Source of the DNA: Candidatus Berkiella aquae
Lineage (GTDB): Bacteria; Pseudomonadota; Gammaproteobacteria; Berkiellales; Berkiellaceae
NCBI RefSeq assembly: GCF_001431295.2
Contig: NZ_LKAJ02000001.1
Location: 1,674,001 to 1,738,000, forward strand
Length of the DNA: 64,000 nt
Direction: 5' to 3'
The number at the start of each line of letters is the position of its first letter. Within the stretch, counting starts at the first letter, position 1. Shown piece after piece: positions 25,810-35,174 of the stretch. The notes below the pieces were generated by a model. The model was not told the origin of the DNA and did not search any database. It saw only the letters and a list, made by a program, of their open reading frames with translations. Both the position numbers and the translations under genes were made by a program.

Positions 25810-26598
25810 ATGATGAGCTTACAACCCAACAATATTATTTATGAAAGTGAAAGCATTGTTAAAGAGATACTAAAGCCATTAACAAGATGCAGTGATATTC
25901 ACTATTTTTGCTATGGTGTTAATTATCCGGACACGCGCGGTTTTACATTGAATTCAAATGCGAAATATTATGAATCATGGTTTTTTTATGAAATTCCTTT
26001 ATGCGGTTTTTACCTTCCCAATGGATGGACATGCTGGAAAAACACGTTCACTAAAAAACAAAAGGAAGTTGCTGATGAATTAAATATTGGCGATGGCTAT
26101 TATTTTGTTAAAAAGAATGAAAACTTCACTGAAATATTTGCCTATGGAACTACTTCAGAAAACACAGCTGAAGTATACGATTTTTTCATGAATAATCAGG
26201 TTTTATTGAGAAAATTTAACATGTATTTTATTGAGAATGCAAAAGGGTTAATTGCAAAGGCTAAAATGAACTTGGTGAAACCTTTAAAAAAGATGGTTGT
26301 TACACCAGAAATGAGAGTCTCAATGCAACATGACACAGTTGCAAGTAATCAGTTTTTCACAGAAAACACCAGGCCTTTTAGTTTTTTTTCCGATCGAGAA
26401 GCGGCTTGCTTTCGTATGATCTTAAAAGGGTTTTCTAATGAAGAAATAAGCAATTCATTAAAACTATCCGTTAAAACAGTTGAATCGTATATTTCTCGAA
26501 TCAAATCTAAACTGCAATTGAGTTCTACTAATAGAAATAAGATTATACAATGGGCCCATGAAATGGGCTATGTTGATACCTCGATGATTGATTGTTAA
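25810..26598 (+). CDS. LuxR-type regulator, paralogue of the gene at 41072
   Basis: From ATG 25810 the product is 262 residues. The C-terminal HTH (about 195-250) has the LuxR/FixJ pattern FSDREAACFRMILKGFSNEE then KTVESYISRIKSKL. The N-terminal 180 residues are a possible ligand-binding domain sharing CYGVNYPDT and YESWF with the protein at 41072, with a Trp/Gly-rich patch. There is no response-regulator receiver domain and no luxI-type synthase in the window, so it may be an orphan that senses a host or bacterial small molecule. It is convergent with the autotransporter gene. Confidence 0.8.
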   Translation: MMSLQPNNIIYESESIVKEILKPLTRCSDIHYFCYGVNYPDTRGFTLNSNAKYYESWFFYEIPLCGFYLPNGWTCWKNTFTKKQKEVADELNIGDGYYFVKKNENFTEIFAYGTTSENTAEVYDFFMNNQVLLRKFNMYFIENAKGLIAKAKMNLVKPLKKMVVTPEMRVSMQHDTVASNQFFTENTRPFSFFSDREAACFRMILKGFSNEEISNSLKLSVKTVESYISRIKSKLQLSSTNRNKIIQWAHEMGYVDTSMIDC

Positions 26599-26609
26599 GG
26601 ACAAACTTT

Positions 26610-26643
26610 GCCCCCATTGTGCAGCTAACGCCTTCATGGGGGC
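26610..26643. other. Inverted repeat between LuxR-type gene and autotransporter
   Basis: GCCCCCAT (26610-26617) pairs with ATGGGGGC (26636-26643). It lies between two convergent stops (26598 and 26650) and may terminate both, but has no clear T-run. Confidence 0.45.
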
Positions 26644-26649
26644 TGAAAA

Positions 26650-29600
26650 CTAATGCACAATTTGCCCTTTCACATTAAATTGCTTATGTAACAACTGTTT
26701 TACATTTTCAGCTTCATTTCTGCTATGTAAATCATCGACTAATACCACAACTAACGTTCTACCTGAATGCTTTTTAAGCTCCGTATAAACCGCGTATCCT
26801 GCCAATCGTAGTTTGTCGACCATCACTCTAGCATTCTCAGGATTAGAGAATGCACCGACCTGAACTTGCCAAACACTGTCATCATAATCCCCCGAGTAAG
26901 CATCAGAAGATGGTGGCAAGGTTCTCACCACCCTTTCTTCCATGATCTCAGGACGTTGGCTATGCATTTTTAGTGGTGCCAAGACATCAACGATTCTGAC
27001 ACAATGGTCCCAGTCATAACGGAATTTCAGATAAGCCGTATTGGAAGTAAAGTCTTCTTTGAACAGGAAGTCATAACTTGCCGTTAAAGTAAGATTTTCA
27101 TGCTCAAATGCGGTCAATTTTAAGCCTAAGTTGTAACTGGTTTGAGCAGGTTTGGCCCCTTCTGTCACAAAACTTGGCCCAGCACCAATAAATTGCGAGG
27201 TGGTTGCTACCGTATCTCCCACAAAGTCATAAAATATTCTTGCATGAACTTCCGGCTGCCAGGTAATTTGTGGCGTTAAATAATCATAAGCAACCCTAAT
27301 GCCAATGCCTGCTTGGAATAAATCATATGACTGTTCATTCACGTTTTGGTTCGCAGTACCCCCACCCGTTTCGGTATAAGAATCTAATGATAAGTGCGAG
27401 TAATACAACGAGAATATAGGAATGATATGCCAACAATCTTGATCAAACACATAACCCAGCTCACCTTTAAGACCCGTTTGCCAGCCATCGTAGTTTGAGC
27501 TTGGTGACATAAAGAAACTACCAATACTAACGTTTCTCTGTTGCTGATAAGTATTATAAGTAATTGCACCAAACCAATCTAAATAAAGGGGATTGAAAAA
27601 TTCATACCGACCATAAACGGTTGCTTGATAGCTATTAATTTGCGTGTTGGTGCCAGCAGAAACATCGTGCTTAACTTTTGCAGTAGAAAAGCTAAGACCT
27701 AAGCCAGCAAGAGCATCATCGGTGATTAACACATCGCCGCCTAATGCAACTCCTACCATCTCATCATGATAGCCCGCAACGGAATCACGCTCGCTCTGAT
27801 CGGCTTCTTGACCATAAAGTTTGATCCAAGCACCAGAATATTGATTCCAATCACCCGCAGCGTAACCTCGACGTCTTGTACTATAATCGATTTGGTCGCT
27901 AAACTCATTTAATGCCAATGATTGTGCATCAAAGCTTGCTTGCACAGTACCCCCATCAACGGTAGGAGCAAGTTGCGCCAAGGCTGCATTAAGTGATGCC
28001 AAGGTGGTGTAAGATGATAATTGTTCAATGATAGCTTGCAACTCACCTGTTGCTTGATTACTTAATCCAATATTAATCAATATTGAACCAATGGTTCCCC
28101 CAGGAAGATTAGACAGCATACCGGCATTTGCTTTGGGTGTTAAAACCAATTGCAATATGGTATTTCCAGGTCCTGTTACTTGCGATGTAATATCAAAAAA
28201 TAAGCTAGCATTAATCACTGGTAAGACGGAAAGATTGCTACCTAATCCTGCTGTAATAATAGGAATAGTGTGTGTCTGGGTTATATCTGTAACCGAAGGA
28301 TTGGCAATCGTAATTTTAGCATTAGGTGAAATGGTGGCTATCCCATTAACCGTTAACAAACCAGTTGTTAGGTTATTACCTCCCATATCTAAATTGTAAA
28401 AGGTTCCAGCGCCTAAATTAAAATTACCATTCACAGTAAGATTAGTGCTATTGGCTACACTCAAGGCACTGTTTGCATCTTGTATCGTTAAATTGCCGTT
28501 AACAGCGACATTGTCAGAACTTAGTAAATTACTGCCTGACTTAACAATGGTATCAGTAACGAATAAATTATCGCTTAAGTCTACGGTTGTCCCTAACCCG
28601 CCTTGAATGGTTACATTTTTTAGCAAAAATCCAACACCACCAATCGGCGAATTGATGGTACTGGATGAAGCAATAATTAACGAACCTGTATTATTGTTAA
28701 GCGTTGTAATAGCGCTATCAATGTTACCGTTGATGGTTAATAGATGATCACCTTGAAATTGCACGTTATTAGCAAAAATGTCACCAGCCACGGTTGTATC
28801 GGTATTAGCACCTATTTTGACCAAATTAAATAGATTGGTTGCAGAACCAATGTTGCCTGTTATGGTTGTATTCCCGCCTGGATTCAATACATTCAATGTA
28901 TCGATGCCATTATTATTGGTTGTTATATTAGCAGTTAATTGCATGGGGGCTAGCACATCATTAAGCAGCAACGTTGTTCCGCCTGCTCCTTCGATGTTAA
29001 TGGTTGATGCCTGTATGGTTGCACCATCGAGTTCAATCGTATTCGCGCCACCGCCTGAATTTAAAGTGATTAAATTTAATGGATTAGTGGCACCAATCGA
29101 CCCTGTCACAGTACCCGCACCAACGAATTGTAAAACGCCTGAATTAGCCATCGTTGAATCAACATTACCGGTTAGCGTTTTGCCTGCCGCTAAGCTTGCT
29201 GTTGCATTATTTTGAAAAACTAGCAAGGTGGTATCTATATCATTTTGAAAATTAACTTGTTGGCCAGTTGCGCCAGATAAATTGATTTGATGGAGAGTAT
29301 TCGCAGCACCTACCGTGCCTGTCACGGTGGCATTACCTAAGAACTGTAAAGTACCAATGTTAGCGGCATTCGCATCGATATTCCCTGTTAACGTCACGTT
29401 ATTGGCAAGACTTGCTGTAGTGTTAGCTGTTGCGCCTGCGACAAAATTGAGACCATTAACGGCCGTCACATTCCCATCGAAAATGACATTCGCAGCAGGA
29501 CCGCTTAAATTAACGCTATTTAGCGATTGATTGGCACCAATCGTTCCAGTGACTTCCCCACTGCCTTGAAATAAGAGCGTTCCCTTTCCTGCCAATCCAG

Positions 29601-30813
29601 TTGCATTACCAATATTGCCACTAATCAGAGTATTCGCATTTTGTAAGGTTAAGGTTTGATCGCCATAAAAATTGGTATTCGTTGCATAGATATTACCATT
29701 AATAATCAATGGATTAATCGCGCCTACTTTAACTTCAGCAAAGGCATTTGTTGCAGTCCCTATGCCCCCTGTTATGCTCGTTGCATTATTGACATCTAGA
29801 ATATCGGTGTTATTTGTTTGAGGGGTAATTTGACTGGTTAAAGCCAAATTAGGATTATTAAGTATGAGGGTGGTTTGAACTGCGCCCGCATTATCAAATA
29901 GATTGATATTCGCAACTTTAAATGTCGCACCCGTTACTTCAAAAGTATTGGCAATCGCTGCGTTACCTGTATTGAGGTTCAAATTAGCCAAAGAATTTCC
30001 AGAGCTTGCACCAATTGTTCCATTTAAAACACTCAGTGCACTCCCTCCAACATATGTTAACGTTCCTTGATTGTTAAGATTGGTTTCAATATTGGCAGTT
30101 AGATTGGGTACAGCGGCATCGATTTGTACCGTTGCATTTCCCAGAAAATTCATTGTTTTTGCGACAATAGGCTCGTTGTTTACGCCTTTGAACTCAACAA
30201 CAGTTCCTGCACCACCTGATAGATTAATCGCATTTAAAGGAAGTAAGGCCGTACCCACGCCTTCCGTAATGATGTTATTGCCTAGCAATTGCAACGTACC
30301 TGTATTGGCTACAGCGGTAGTAATGTCGCCATCAACATCTACTCCATTTGCAAGTGTTATTGTTGTGCTTGCATTCGAACCCACCCCAAAATTCAGAGAA
30401 GTATTAACGTTAATATCACCTTGAAAGGTGACGGTTTTACTTGCGCCTAATAAATTTATCGTGCCGATGGGGTTTGTGGCACCAACTGTGCCTGCTACAG
30501 TTGTCGTACCATCAAAGTTAAAAACCGTTCCGATACAACCGGTACCTAAACATAATAAGGCATTATTACCAAAGTTATTATCAATCGATATGCCATTGGT
30601 GGTGCCCACATTGTCGCCATCAACCACATCGAAAGTCACTAAAGGAGAGATATAATTATACCCGGTAGTTGGTGGGTAAAAGTTCGAATTTGATAAATTG
30701 GCTAATAAATCAAGAGAAGTAAAGGAATAAGCTGCACTTGAGAAGAAACCAAATAAGGTTGAAGCAATGACCATTGAAGACAAATGAATTTTTTTTTCAC
30801 GTATGACGTGCAT
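26650..30813 (-). CDS. Type V autotransporter with a C-terminal SPOR domain
   Basis: The 1387-residue protein has a signal peptide (basic start, cleavage after about residue 30), a long passenger of beta-helix repeats rich in Asn, Gly and Thr (recurring GNI, GTLQFLG, TGNIGSATN units), and an autotransporter barrel from about residue 985 to 1275 (SGAWIKLYGQEADQS start). The repeats and barrel resemble rickettsial Sca/OmpB and other AIDA-like adhesins. Past the barrel, about residues 1305-1387 form a SPOR domain (VWQVQVGAFSNPENARVMVDKL), which binds septal peptidoglycan. A barrel normally ends the protein, so this extension is odd. ATG 30813 has GGAAGGG upstream. The gene is single. Confidence 0.85.
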   Translation of the reverse strand: MHVIREKKIHLSSMVIASTLFGFFSSAAYSFTSLDLLANLSNSNFYPPTTGYNYISPLVTFDVVDGDNVGTTNGISIDNNFGNNALLCLGTGCIGTVFNFDGTTTVAGTVGATNPIGTINLLGASKTVTFQGDINVNTSLNFGVGSNASTTITLANGVDVDGDITTAVANTGTLQLLGNNIITEGVGTALLPLNAINLSGGAGTVVEFKGVNNEPIVAKTMNFLGNATVQIDAAVPNLTANIETNLNNQGTLTYVGGSALSVLNGTIGASSGNSLANLNLNTGNAAIANTFEVTGATFKVANINLFDNAGAVQTTLILNNPNLALTSQITPQTNNTDILDVNNATSITGGIGTATNAFAEVKVGAINPLIINGNIYATNTNFYGDQTLTLQNANTLISGNIGNATGLAGKGTLLFQGSGEVTGTIGANQSLNSVNLSGPAANVIFDGNVTAVNGLNFVAGATANTTASLANNVTLTGNIDANAANIGTLQFLGNATVTGTVGAANTLHQINLSGATGQQVNFQNDIDTTLLVFQNNATASLAAGKTLTGNVDSTMANSGVLQFVGAGTVTGSIGATNPLNLITLNSGGGANTIELDGATIQASTINIEGAGGTTLLLNDVLAPMQLTANITTNNNGIDTLNVLNPGGNTTITGNIGSATNLFNLVKIGANTDTTVAGDIFANNVQFQGDHLLTINGNIDSAITTLNNNTGSLIIASSSTINSPIGGVGFLLKNVTIQGGLGTTVDLSDNLFVTDTIVKSGSNLLSSDNVAVNGNLTIQDANSALSVANSTNLTVNGNFNLGAGTFYNLDMGGNNLTTGLLTVNGIATISPNAKITIANPSVTDITQTHTIPIITAGLGSNLSVLPVINASLFFDITSQVTGPGNTILQLVLTPKANAGMLSNLPGGTIGSILINIGLSNQATGELQAIIEQLSSYTTLASLNAALAQLAPTVDGGTVQASFDAQSLALNEFSDQIDYSTRRRGYAAGDWNQYSGAWIKLYGQEADQSERDSVAGYHDEMVGVALGGDVLITDDALAGLGLSFSTAKVKHDVSAGTNTQINSYQATVYGRYEFFNPLYLDWFGAITYNTYQQQRNVSIGSFFMSPSSNYDGWQTGLKGELGYVFDQDCWHIIPIFSLYYSHLSLDSYTETGGGTANQNVNEQSYDLFQAGIGIRVAYDYLTPQITWQPEVHARIFYDFVGDTVATTSQFIGAGPSFVTEGAKPAQTSYNLGLKLTAFEHENLTLTASYDFLFKEDFTSNTAYLKFRYDWDHCVRIVDVLAPLKMHSQRPEIMEERVVRTLPPSSDAYSGDYDDSVWQVQVGAFSNPENARVMVDKLRLAGYAVYTELKKHSGRTLVVVLVDDLHSRNEAENVKQLLHKQFNVKGQIVH

Positions 30814-31262
30814 GCTTACCCTTCCTTGGGATGCTGTTTAAATCAATCATTTTGAATGACTTTTATTTATACCGGTAATAACAGCTTTTGTAAACGTGAA
30901 TCTTGGTGGAAAATGCACTGCAATATACAGCACTTTTGAATTTTGCAATGCAGTCAAAATGATTAACAATTTGAAAGGACTTGTCTTTTTGAATGACAAG
31001 TTGTTATGTTTGGCAACTTAGCTTTACAATGCCTGATTATGTCAGGAAAAATACAAACCATGCACCGCACCAATATTGCAATCTACTTTCTGTATATCAC
31101 CTGGTTATATTTTCAATGCTCAACATGTCATGAGTATAAAAAGCTAAATAAAATAGCGAATTAGCTCTTCATCTCATAAACTGCATTAGAGATTGAGAAA
31201 ATACTTAGACGATTTATGTGAACGTTTCCAATGGAACTGTATTTATTGAAGGGAATTAATCA
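30814..31262. other. Divergent intergenic region, 449 bases
   Basis: No gene is seen between the divergent autotransporter and HAD phosphatase genes. It is AT-rich and should hold both promoters. An inverted repeat ACTTGTC/GACAAGT (30979-30985 with 30995-31001) is the only notable structure. Confidence 0.4.
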
Positions 31263-32249
31263 ATGAGATATAAGCTGAATTATTTAATATTCGTTTTTAT
31301 TTTATTCTTTGCTTCCGTTTCTCAGGCGACAGAACCTCTTCCATCATGGAATGATACCCAAGCAAAACAAAGGATTATTCAATTTGTAAAAAAAGTGACC
31401 GATAAAAATAGCGCCGATTACGTCCCTCCAGAAGAGCGCATCGCGGCTTTTGATAATGATGGTACTTTATGGGCCGAAAAACCTGTCTTCTTTCAAATCG
31501 CCTTTGCTTTTGACAGAATTAAGGCATTGGCTCCAGAGCATCCTGAGTGGAATAATCAACAACCCTTTAAAGCGATTTTAGAAAACGATCATGCTACCTT
31601 AGAAAAGCTGGGGCAAAAGGGTATTTTAGAGATCTTAGCGGTCACCCATGCTGGCATGACGACAACCGATTTTAATAATATTGTTAAAGAATGGATCAAA
31701 ACGGCTAAACATCCGCAAAAGCATGTCCCTTATACAGATCTTGTTTATCAACCCATGATTGAATTACTTGAATATCTTCGTGCAAACGAGTTCGTGACGT
31801 TTATTGTTTCAGGTGGTGGCGTTGATTTCATGCGCGCTTGGACTGAAAAAAGCTATGGTGTCCCTCCACAACAAGTGGTTGGTAGTAGTGCTAAAGTCAA
31901 ATTTGAAATGAAAGATGGAAAACCTATTTTAATGCGTTTGCCGGAGATTTTCTTTATTGATGACAAGACAGGTAAACCTGAAGGTATTCATCGACATATT
32001 GGCCGTCAACCTATTATGGCTTTTGGTAATTCAGATGGTGATTTTGAAATGCTGGAATGGACAACCTTAAGGAGCGATAGACCCTCTCTTGCCATGATTG
32101 TTCATCATGATGATGCAGAACGTGAATGGGCCTATGATAGACATGACCCCTTAGCCAAGCTTGATGTTGCGTTAGATGCTGCCAAAAAGAATAATTGGAC
32201 TGTCATAAGCATGAAAAACGATTGGAAAACGATATTTGCGAAGCCGTAA
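31263..32249 (+). CDS. Periplasmic HAD-superfamily phosphatase
   Basis: The 328-residue protein starts with a signal peptide (cleavage near QA-TEP, about residue 23). The HAD motif I is FDNDGTLW at about residue 64; motif II is FIVSGGG near 179; a lysine in motif III and motif IV FGNSDGDFEM near 259 complete the set. The arrangement with a helical cap resembles SerB-like acid phosphatases. It likely removes phosphate from a small molecule in the periplasm. It is a lone gene with no partner. Confidence 0.85.
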   Translation: MRYKLNYLIFVFILFFASVSQATEPLPSWNDTQAKQRIIQFVKKVTDKNSADYVPPEERIAAFDNDGTLWAEKPVFFQIAFAFDRIKALAPEHPEWNNQQPFKAILENDHATLEKLGQKGILEILAVTHAGMTTTDFNNIVKEWIKTAKHPQKHVPYTDLVYQPMIELLEYLRANEFVTFIVSGGGVDFMRAWTEKSYGVPPQQVVGSSAKVKFEMKDGKPILMRLPEIFFIDDKTGKPEGIHRHIGRQPIMAFGNSDGDFEMLEWTTLRSDRPSLAMIVHHDDAEREWAYDRHDPLAKLDVALDAAKKNNWTVISMKNDWKTIFAKP

Positions 32250-32362
32250 TTAATAGTTAGATAATCAGCTTTTGATAAACTTAGCAATAATGGTCAAATA
32301 AAGAAGATATCTATCAGGTAACCTTGTTTTAGTGAATGGGCGATAGATTGTAACAAGAAAGC

Positions 32363-33211
32363 ATGAATTATGAACTTCAATTAAATAAGGTTATTGAGTT
32401 TATCGGAAAACATCTCGATGATAAACTCACCCTGGCACAATTGAGCGATATTTCATGCTTTTCTAAATATCATTTTCATCGCCTGTTTACAGCTTATACC
32501 GGTTTATCTTTACAACAATATATACGATGGCTTCGCTTAAAACGTGCGGCACATCAGTTAATTATTGATAAAGAGATATCGATTATTAACATTGCAATCA
32601 ATGCAGGATTTGAATCACACGAGGCTTTCACACGCGCATTTAAACAAAGCTGTGGCTTAAGCCCAAGTGAATTCCGCCACCATGCAAGCTGGCATGTATG
32701 GGAAAAGCCTCCTTATTGTTTGCCTAAACAAGGTAATCTCAAAATGAATGTGACCATTAAAAACATGAATGCAAGACGTTTGGCCATCATAGAGCATCGC
32801 GGCAATCCTCAAAAAATTGGCAGCAGCGTGAGTCAATTAATCACTTGGGCTAAGGCACAAGCAGTCAGCTTAAAACCTAAAGCAGGAGAAGCTTTTGGCT
32901 TTGCTTATGATGATCCTAAAACAACGCCGGCAGCTGAGTTTCGGTTTGATCTGGGAATAACCATTCCTGAATCATTAAAACTTGAAGGTGCTGTTATTGA
33001 AAAAAGATTACCGGCGGGTCGTTATGCGGTAATCCAACATAAAGGATCTCGAGATTACATTAGCGAGGTTATTTATAGCTTATATCGTGAATGGCTACCT
33101 CACTCTGGTGAAGAGCTTGGTGATATGCCTTGTCTATTTTGTTATTACAACTTTGATCATGAAGTGGCTGAAACAGAATTAGTAACGGAATGCTGGCTTT
33201 TATTAAAATAA
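32363..33211 (+). CDS. AraC-family regulator with GyrI-like ligand domain
   Basis: The 282-residue protein has a double helix-turn-helix AraC domain at residues 5-105 (LAQLSDISCFSKYHFHRLF and INIAINAGFESHEAFTRAFK). A GyrI-like effector-binding domain spans about 127-282 (MNARRLAIIEHRG, RYAVIQHKGS). The arrangement matches Rob/SoxS-type and MarA-like regulators with a C-terminal ligand-binding domain, which often govern drug and stress responses. It may answer a hydrophobic compound. Its targets are unknown; it sits just before the AstE/AspA-type gene. Confidence 0.9.
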   Translation: MNYELQLNKVIEFIGKHLDDKLTLAQLSDISCFSKYHFHRLFTAYTGLSLQQYIRWLRLKRAAHQLIIDKEISIINIAINAGFESHEAFTRAFKQSCGLSPSEFRHHASWHVWEKPPYCLPKQGNLKMNVTIKNMNARRLAIIEHRGNPQKIGSSVSQLITWAKAQAVSLKPKAGEAFGFAYDDPKTTPAAEFRFDLGITIPESLKLEGAVIEKRLPAGRYAVIQHKGSRDYISEVIYSLYREWLPHSGEELGDMPCLFCYYNFDHEVAETELVTECWLLLK

Positions 33212-33267
33212 ACAAATCACTGAAAATATACCCAGCTATTGATTAAACTATTTTTTAAATAACCTGT

Positions 33268-33310
33268 CCCACCTATAGATGCAGCTGTTCTTAAGCATAA
33301 TAGGTGGGTT
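33268..33310 (+). promoter_or_regulatory. Hairpin that buries the ribosome binding site of the next gene
   Basis: CCCACCTA (33268-33275) is perfectly complementary to TAGGTGGG (33301-33308), and the right arm includes the ribosome binding site AGGTGG two bases before ATG 33311. Translation is likely to depend on this structure opening. It parallels the hairpin at 6905; mechanism is inference. Confidence 0.45.
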
Positions 33311-34351
33311 ATGAAGAATAACAAAAATAAAGCCATTACCATTGCAGGGGTTGATATTGAACCTGGAAAACACGCCATTGTTAAGCTTCCTCTAGCCGAT
33401 CTTTACACCCAAACGGAGATGAGCATTCCCATCCATATTTTTCATGGTAAGAGTGCGGGCCCAAAAGTCTTTATCTCAAGCGTCATTCATGGCGACGAAA
33501 TCAATAGCGTTGAAATTGTCCGTCGTGTGCATGCACAGCGGTGGCTGAAACATATTAACGGCACCTTAATTACCCTTCCCATCATCAATGTCTATGGTTT
33601 TATGCTCCGATCGCGCTACTTACCAGATAGACGTGATTTGAATCGTTCTTTTCCCGGTTCACAATCAGGTTCTTTAGCAGCAAGATTAGCCAATACGCTA
33701 ACAACCGAGATTTTTTCACATTGTCAATATGGCATCGATTTGCATACCGGGGCCTATGGTAGAATTAATTTTCCTCAGTTAAGAGTTAATTTATCGACTC
33801 CAGGAACCAAAAAACTGGCAAAAGCTTTTGATGCCCCAGTCATTATCGATGCACAACTCAGAGATGGTTCACTTCGTCAGGTTGCAAGCGAAATGAACAT
33901 TCCGATCTTGGTTTATGAAGGAGGTGAAGCACTACGTTTTAATGAATTATGCATTCGTATGGGGGTACGCGGTATCACCAAAGTACTTGATTATCTCGGC
34001 ATGATAGAATCTCCACTTTTAAGTAAAGCGACGCTTTTAAAGCCATTAATCACCAAGCATACTCGTTGGGTACGTGCTTGTGACAGTGGTATGCTGCAAT
34101 TTTGCAAAGATTTTACTAAAAAATTCGCTGTCAAAAAGGGGGAAACATTAGCTTATATTCATGATCCGTTTCAAGTAAATCCTCCTCAAAAAATCAAAGC
34201 ACCTTTTAATGGGGTTGTGATTGGCTTAACCAATCTCCCCGTCGTAAATGAAGGGGATGCGGTTTTTAATATTGCAAGCACCCAAAGGCTTAAAACACTG
34301 GATGCTTATATTGATGATATGCGAGATGAGATCACGCAATTTGATTCATAA
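33311..34351 (+). CDS. Succinylglutamate desuccinylase/aspartoacylase-family zinc hydrolase
   Basis: The 346-residue product shows the zinc-binding pattern of the AstE/AspA subgroup of M14-like hydrolases: VIHGDEINSVEIVRR (H..E, about residue 59), RRDLNRSFPGS near 108 and GIDLHTG near 140. A GEALRFNE block carries a likely catalytic Glu. The C-terminal half forms a small beta domain. The family splits amides of N-acyl amino acids; the exact substrate is not known. AstE partners (astABCD) are absent. ATG 33311 follows AGGTGG. Confidence 0.85.
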   Translation: MKNNKNKAITIAGVDIEPGKHAIVKLPLADLYTQTEMSIPIHIFHGKSAGPKVFISSVIHGDEINSVEIVRRVHAQRWLKHINGTLITLPIINVYGFMLRSRYLPDRRDLNRSFPGSQSGSLAARLANTLTTEIFSHCQYGIDLHTGAYGRINFPQLRVNLSTPGTKKLAKAFDAPVIIDAQLRDGSLRQVASEMNIPILVYEGGEALRFNELCIRMGVRGITKVLDYLGMIESPLLSKATLLKPLITKHTRWVRACDSGMLQFCKDFTKKFAVKKGETLAYIHDPFQVNPPQKIKAPFNGVVIGLTNLPVVNEGDAVFNIASTQRLKTLDAYIDDMRDEITQFDS

Positions 34352-34355
34352 GTGA

Positions 34356-34646
34356 TTACTTGTCACCATGAGGCCACGGGCTAAATGGAAAAGGTTTTCT
34401 AGCAGAATTATAAGAAATATATTGAATCATATCGTGATAATAAAGACTTAGAGAATGACCGAACGTTAACAGATGCTTATTCGATTTGTTAAAGAAAAGA
34501 TTTGTGACGAACTGAAAGATACCAATAAAAAACAGCAAGAAAATAACGGAATAAAGAATAAAAAAGAACAAAACAAGATAAAACCCTCTTGTCCAGTGAT
34601 CTTTAGACTTTACGTTGTTTCTGACATTTTCAGGCAGTATTTCCAT
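34356..34646 (-). CDS. DUF4389-like membrane protein
   Basis: From ATG 34646 the product is 96 residues (104 from an in-frame GTG at 34670). A short charged N-terminus leads to a hydrophobic segment at about residues 20-50 and a C-terminal stretch with WTRGFYLVLFFFILYSVIFL and HDMIQYISYNSARKPFPFS. This pattern recalls the DUF4389 family of small inner-membrane proteins. Function is unknown. It is convergent with the AstE/AspA-type gene with four bases between stops. Confidence 0.7.
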   Translation of the reverse strand: MEILPENVRNNVKSKDHWTRGFYLVLFFFILYSVIFLLFFIGIFQFVTNLFFNKSNKHLLTFGHSLSLYYHDMIQYISYNSARKPFPFSPWPHGDK

Positions 34647-34703
34647 TTTTAACAAGCTCTTCTTTAGCACGGGTATGTTAATTATAGAATATAAAAGGCT
34701 GCT

Positions 34704-35174
34704 TTAGTTTGCAGCCTTTATTGCATCCAGTACGGCCTGCGCATGCCCTTTCACTTTTACTTTGGGCCAAATTTGCTTAATAACGCCTTGGGTATCAATC
34801 AAAAAGGTCGTACGCTCTATCCCTAAGATAAGCCGAGCAAACATGTTTTTCTCAATAATCACCCCAAATGCTTTACATACTTTTTCATCTTTATCAGATA
34901 TCAGGGTAAAAGGAAGACTATGTTTTCCACAAAATTTCTCATGAGAGCTTAGGGAATCTCGCGAAACACCAATAACCTGAGTATTCTCCTTTAAAAAAGC
35001 ATCATGCAGATCGCGAAAATCTTTGCCTTCCAAGGTACACCCAGGTGTATTGTCTTTGGGGTAAAAATACAAAACAATATTTTGCCCTTTCAGATCTTTA
35101 AAAGAGGTTATTTTAGGATCTGTACTCTCAAAAGTCAGATCGGGGATTTTATCCCCTACAGCCATTTTTGACAT
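34704..35174 (-). CDS. bcp: Thiol peroxidase of the Bcp/AhpC-TSA family
   Basis: The 156-residue product (from ATG 35174) is a typical Bcp peroxiredoxin: the peroxidatic Cys sits in YPKDNTPGCTLEG near residue 45, with the usual resolving pattern of five residues on replaced by Glu/Lys (no second Cys there). Bcp reduces peroxides with thioredoxin. The start overlaps the TAA of the upstream OmpP1/FadL gene by one base (TAATG), so the two are likely translationally coupled. Confidence 0.88.
   Translation of the reverse strand: MSKMAVGDKIPDLTFESTDPKITSFKDLKGQNIVLYFYPKDNTPGCTLEGKDFRDLHDAFLKENTQVIGVSRDSLSSHEKFCGKHSLPFTLISDKDEKVCKAFGVIIEKNMFARLILGIERTTFLIDTQGVIKQIWPKVKVKGHAQAVLDAIKAAN

Noticed and set aside
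28091..30655. Several open frames on the plus strand opposite the autotransporter gene
   Set aside because: They are antisense shadows of its repetitive passenger. Their translations are low-complexity (V, P, L, A-rich), with no motif or ribosome binding site.
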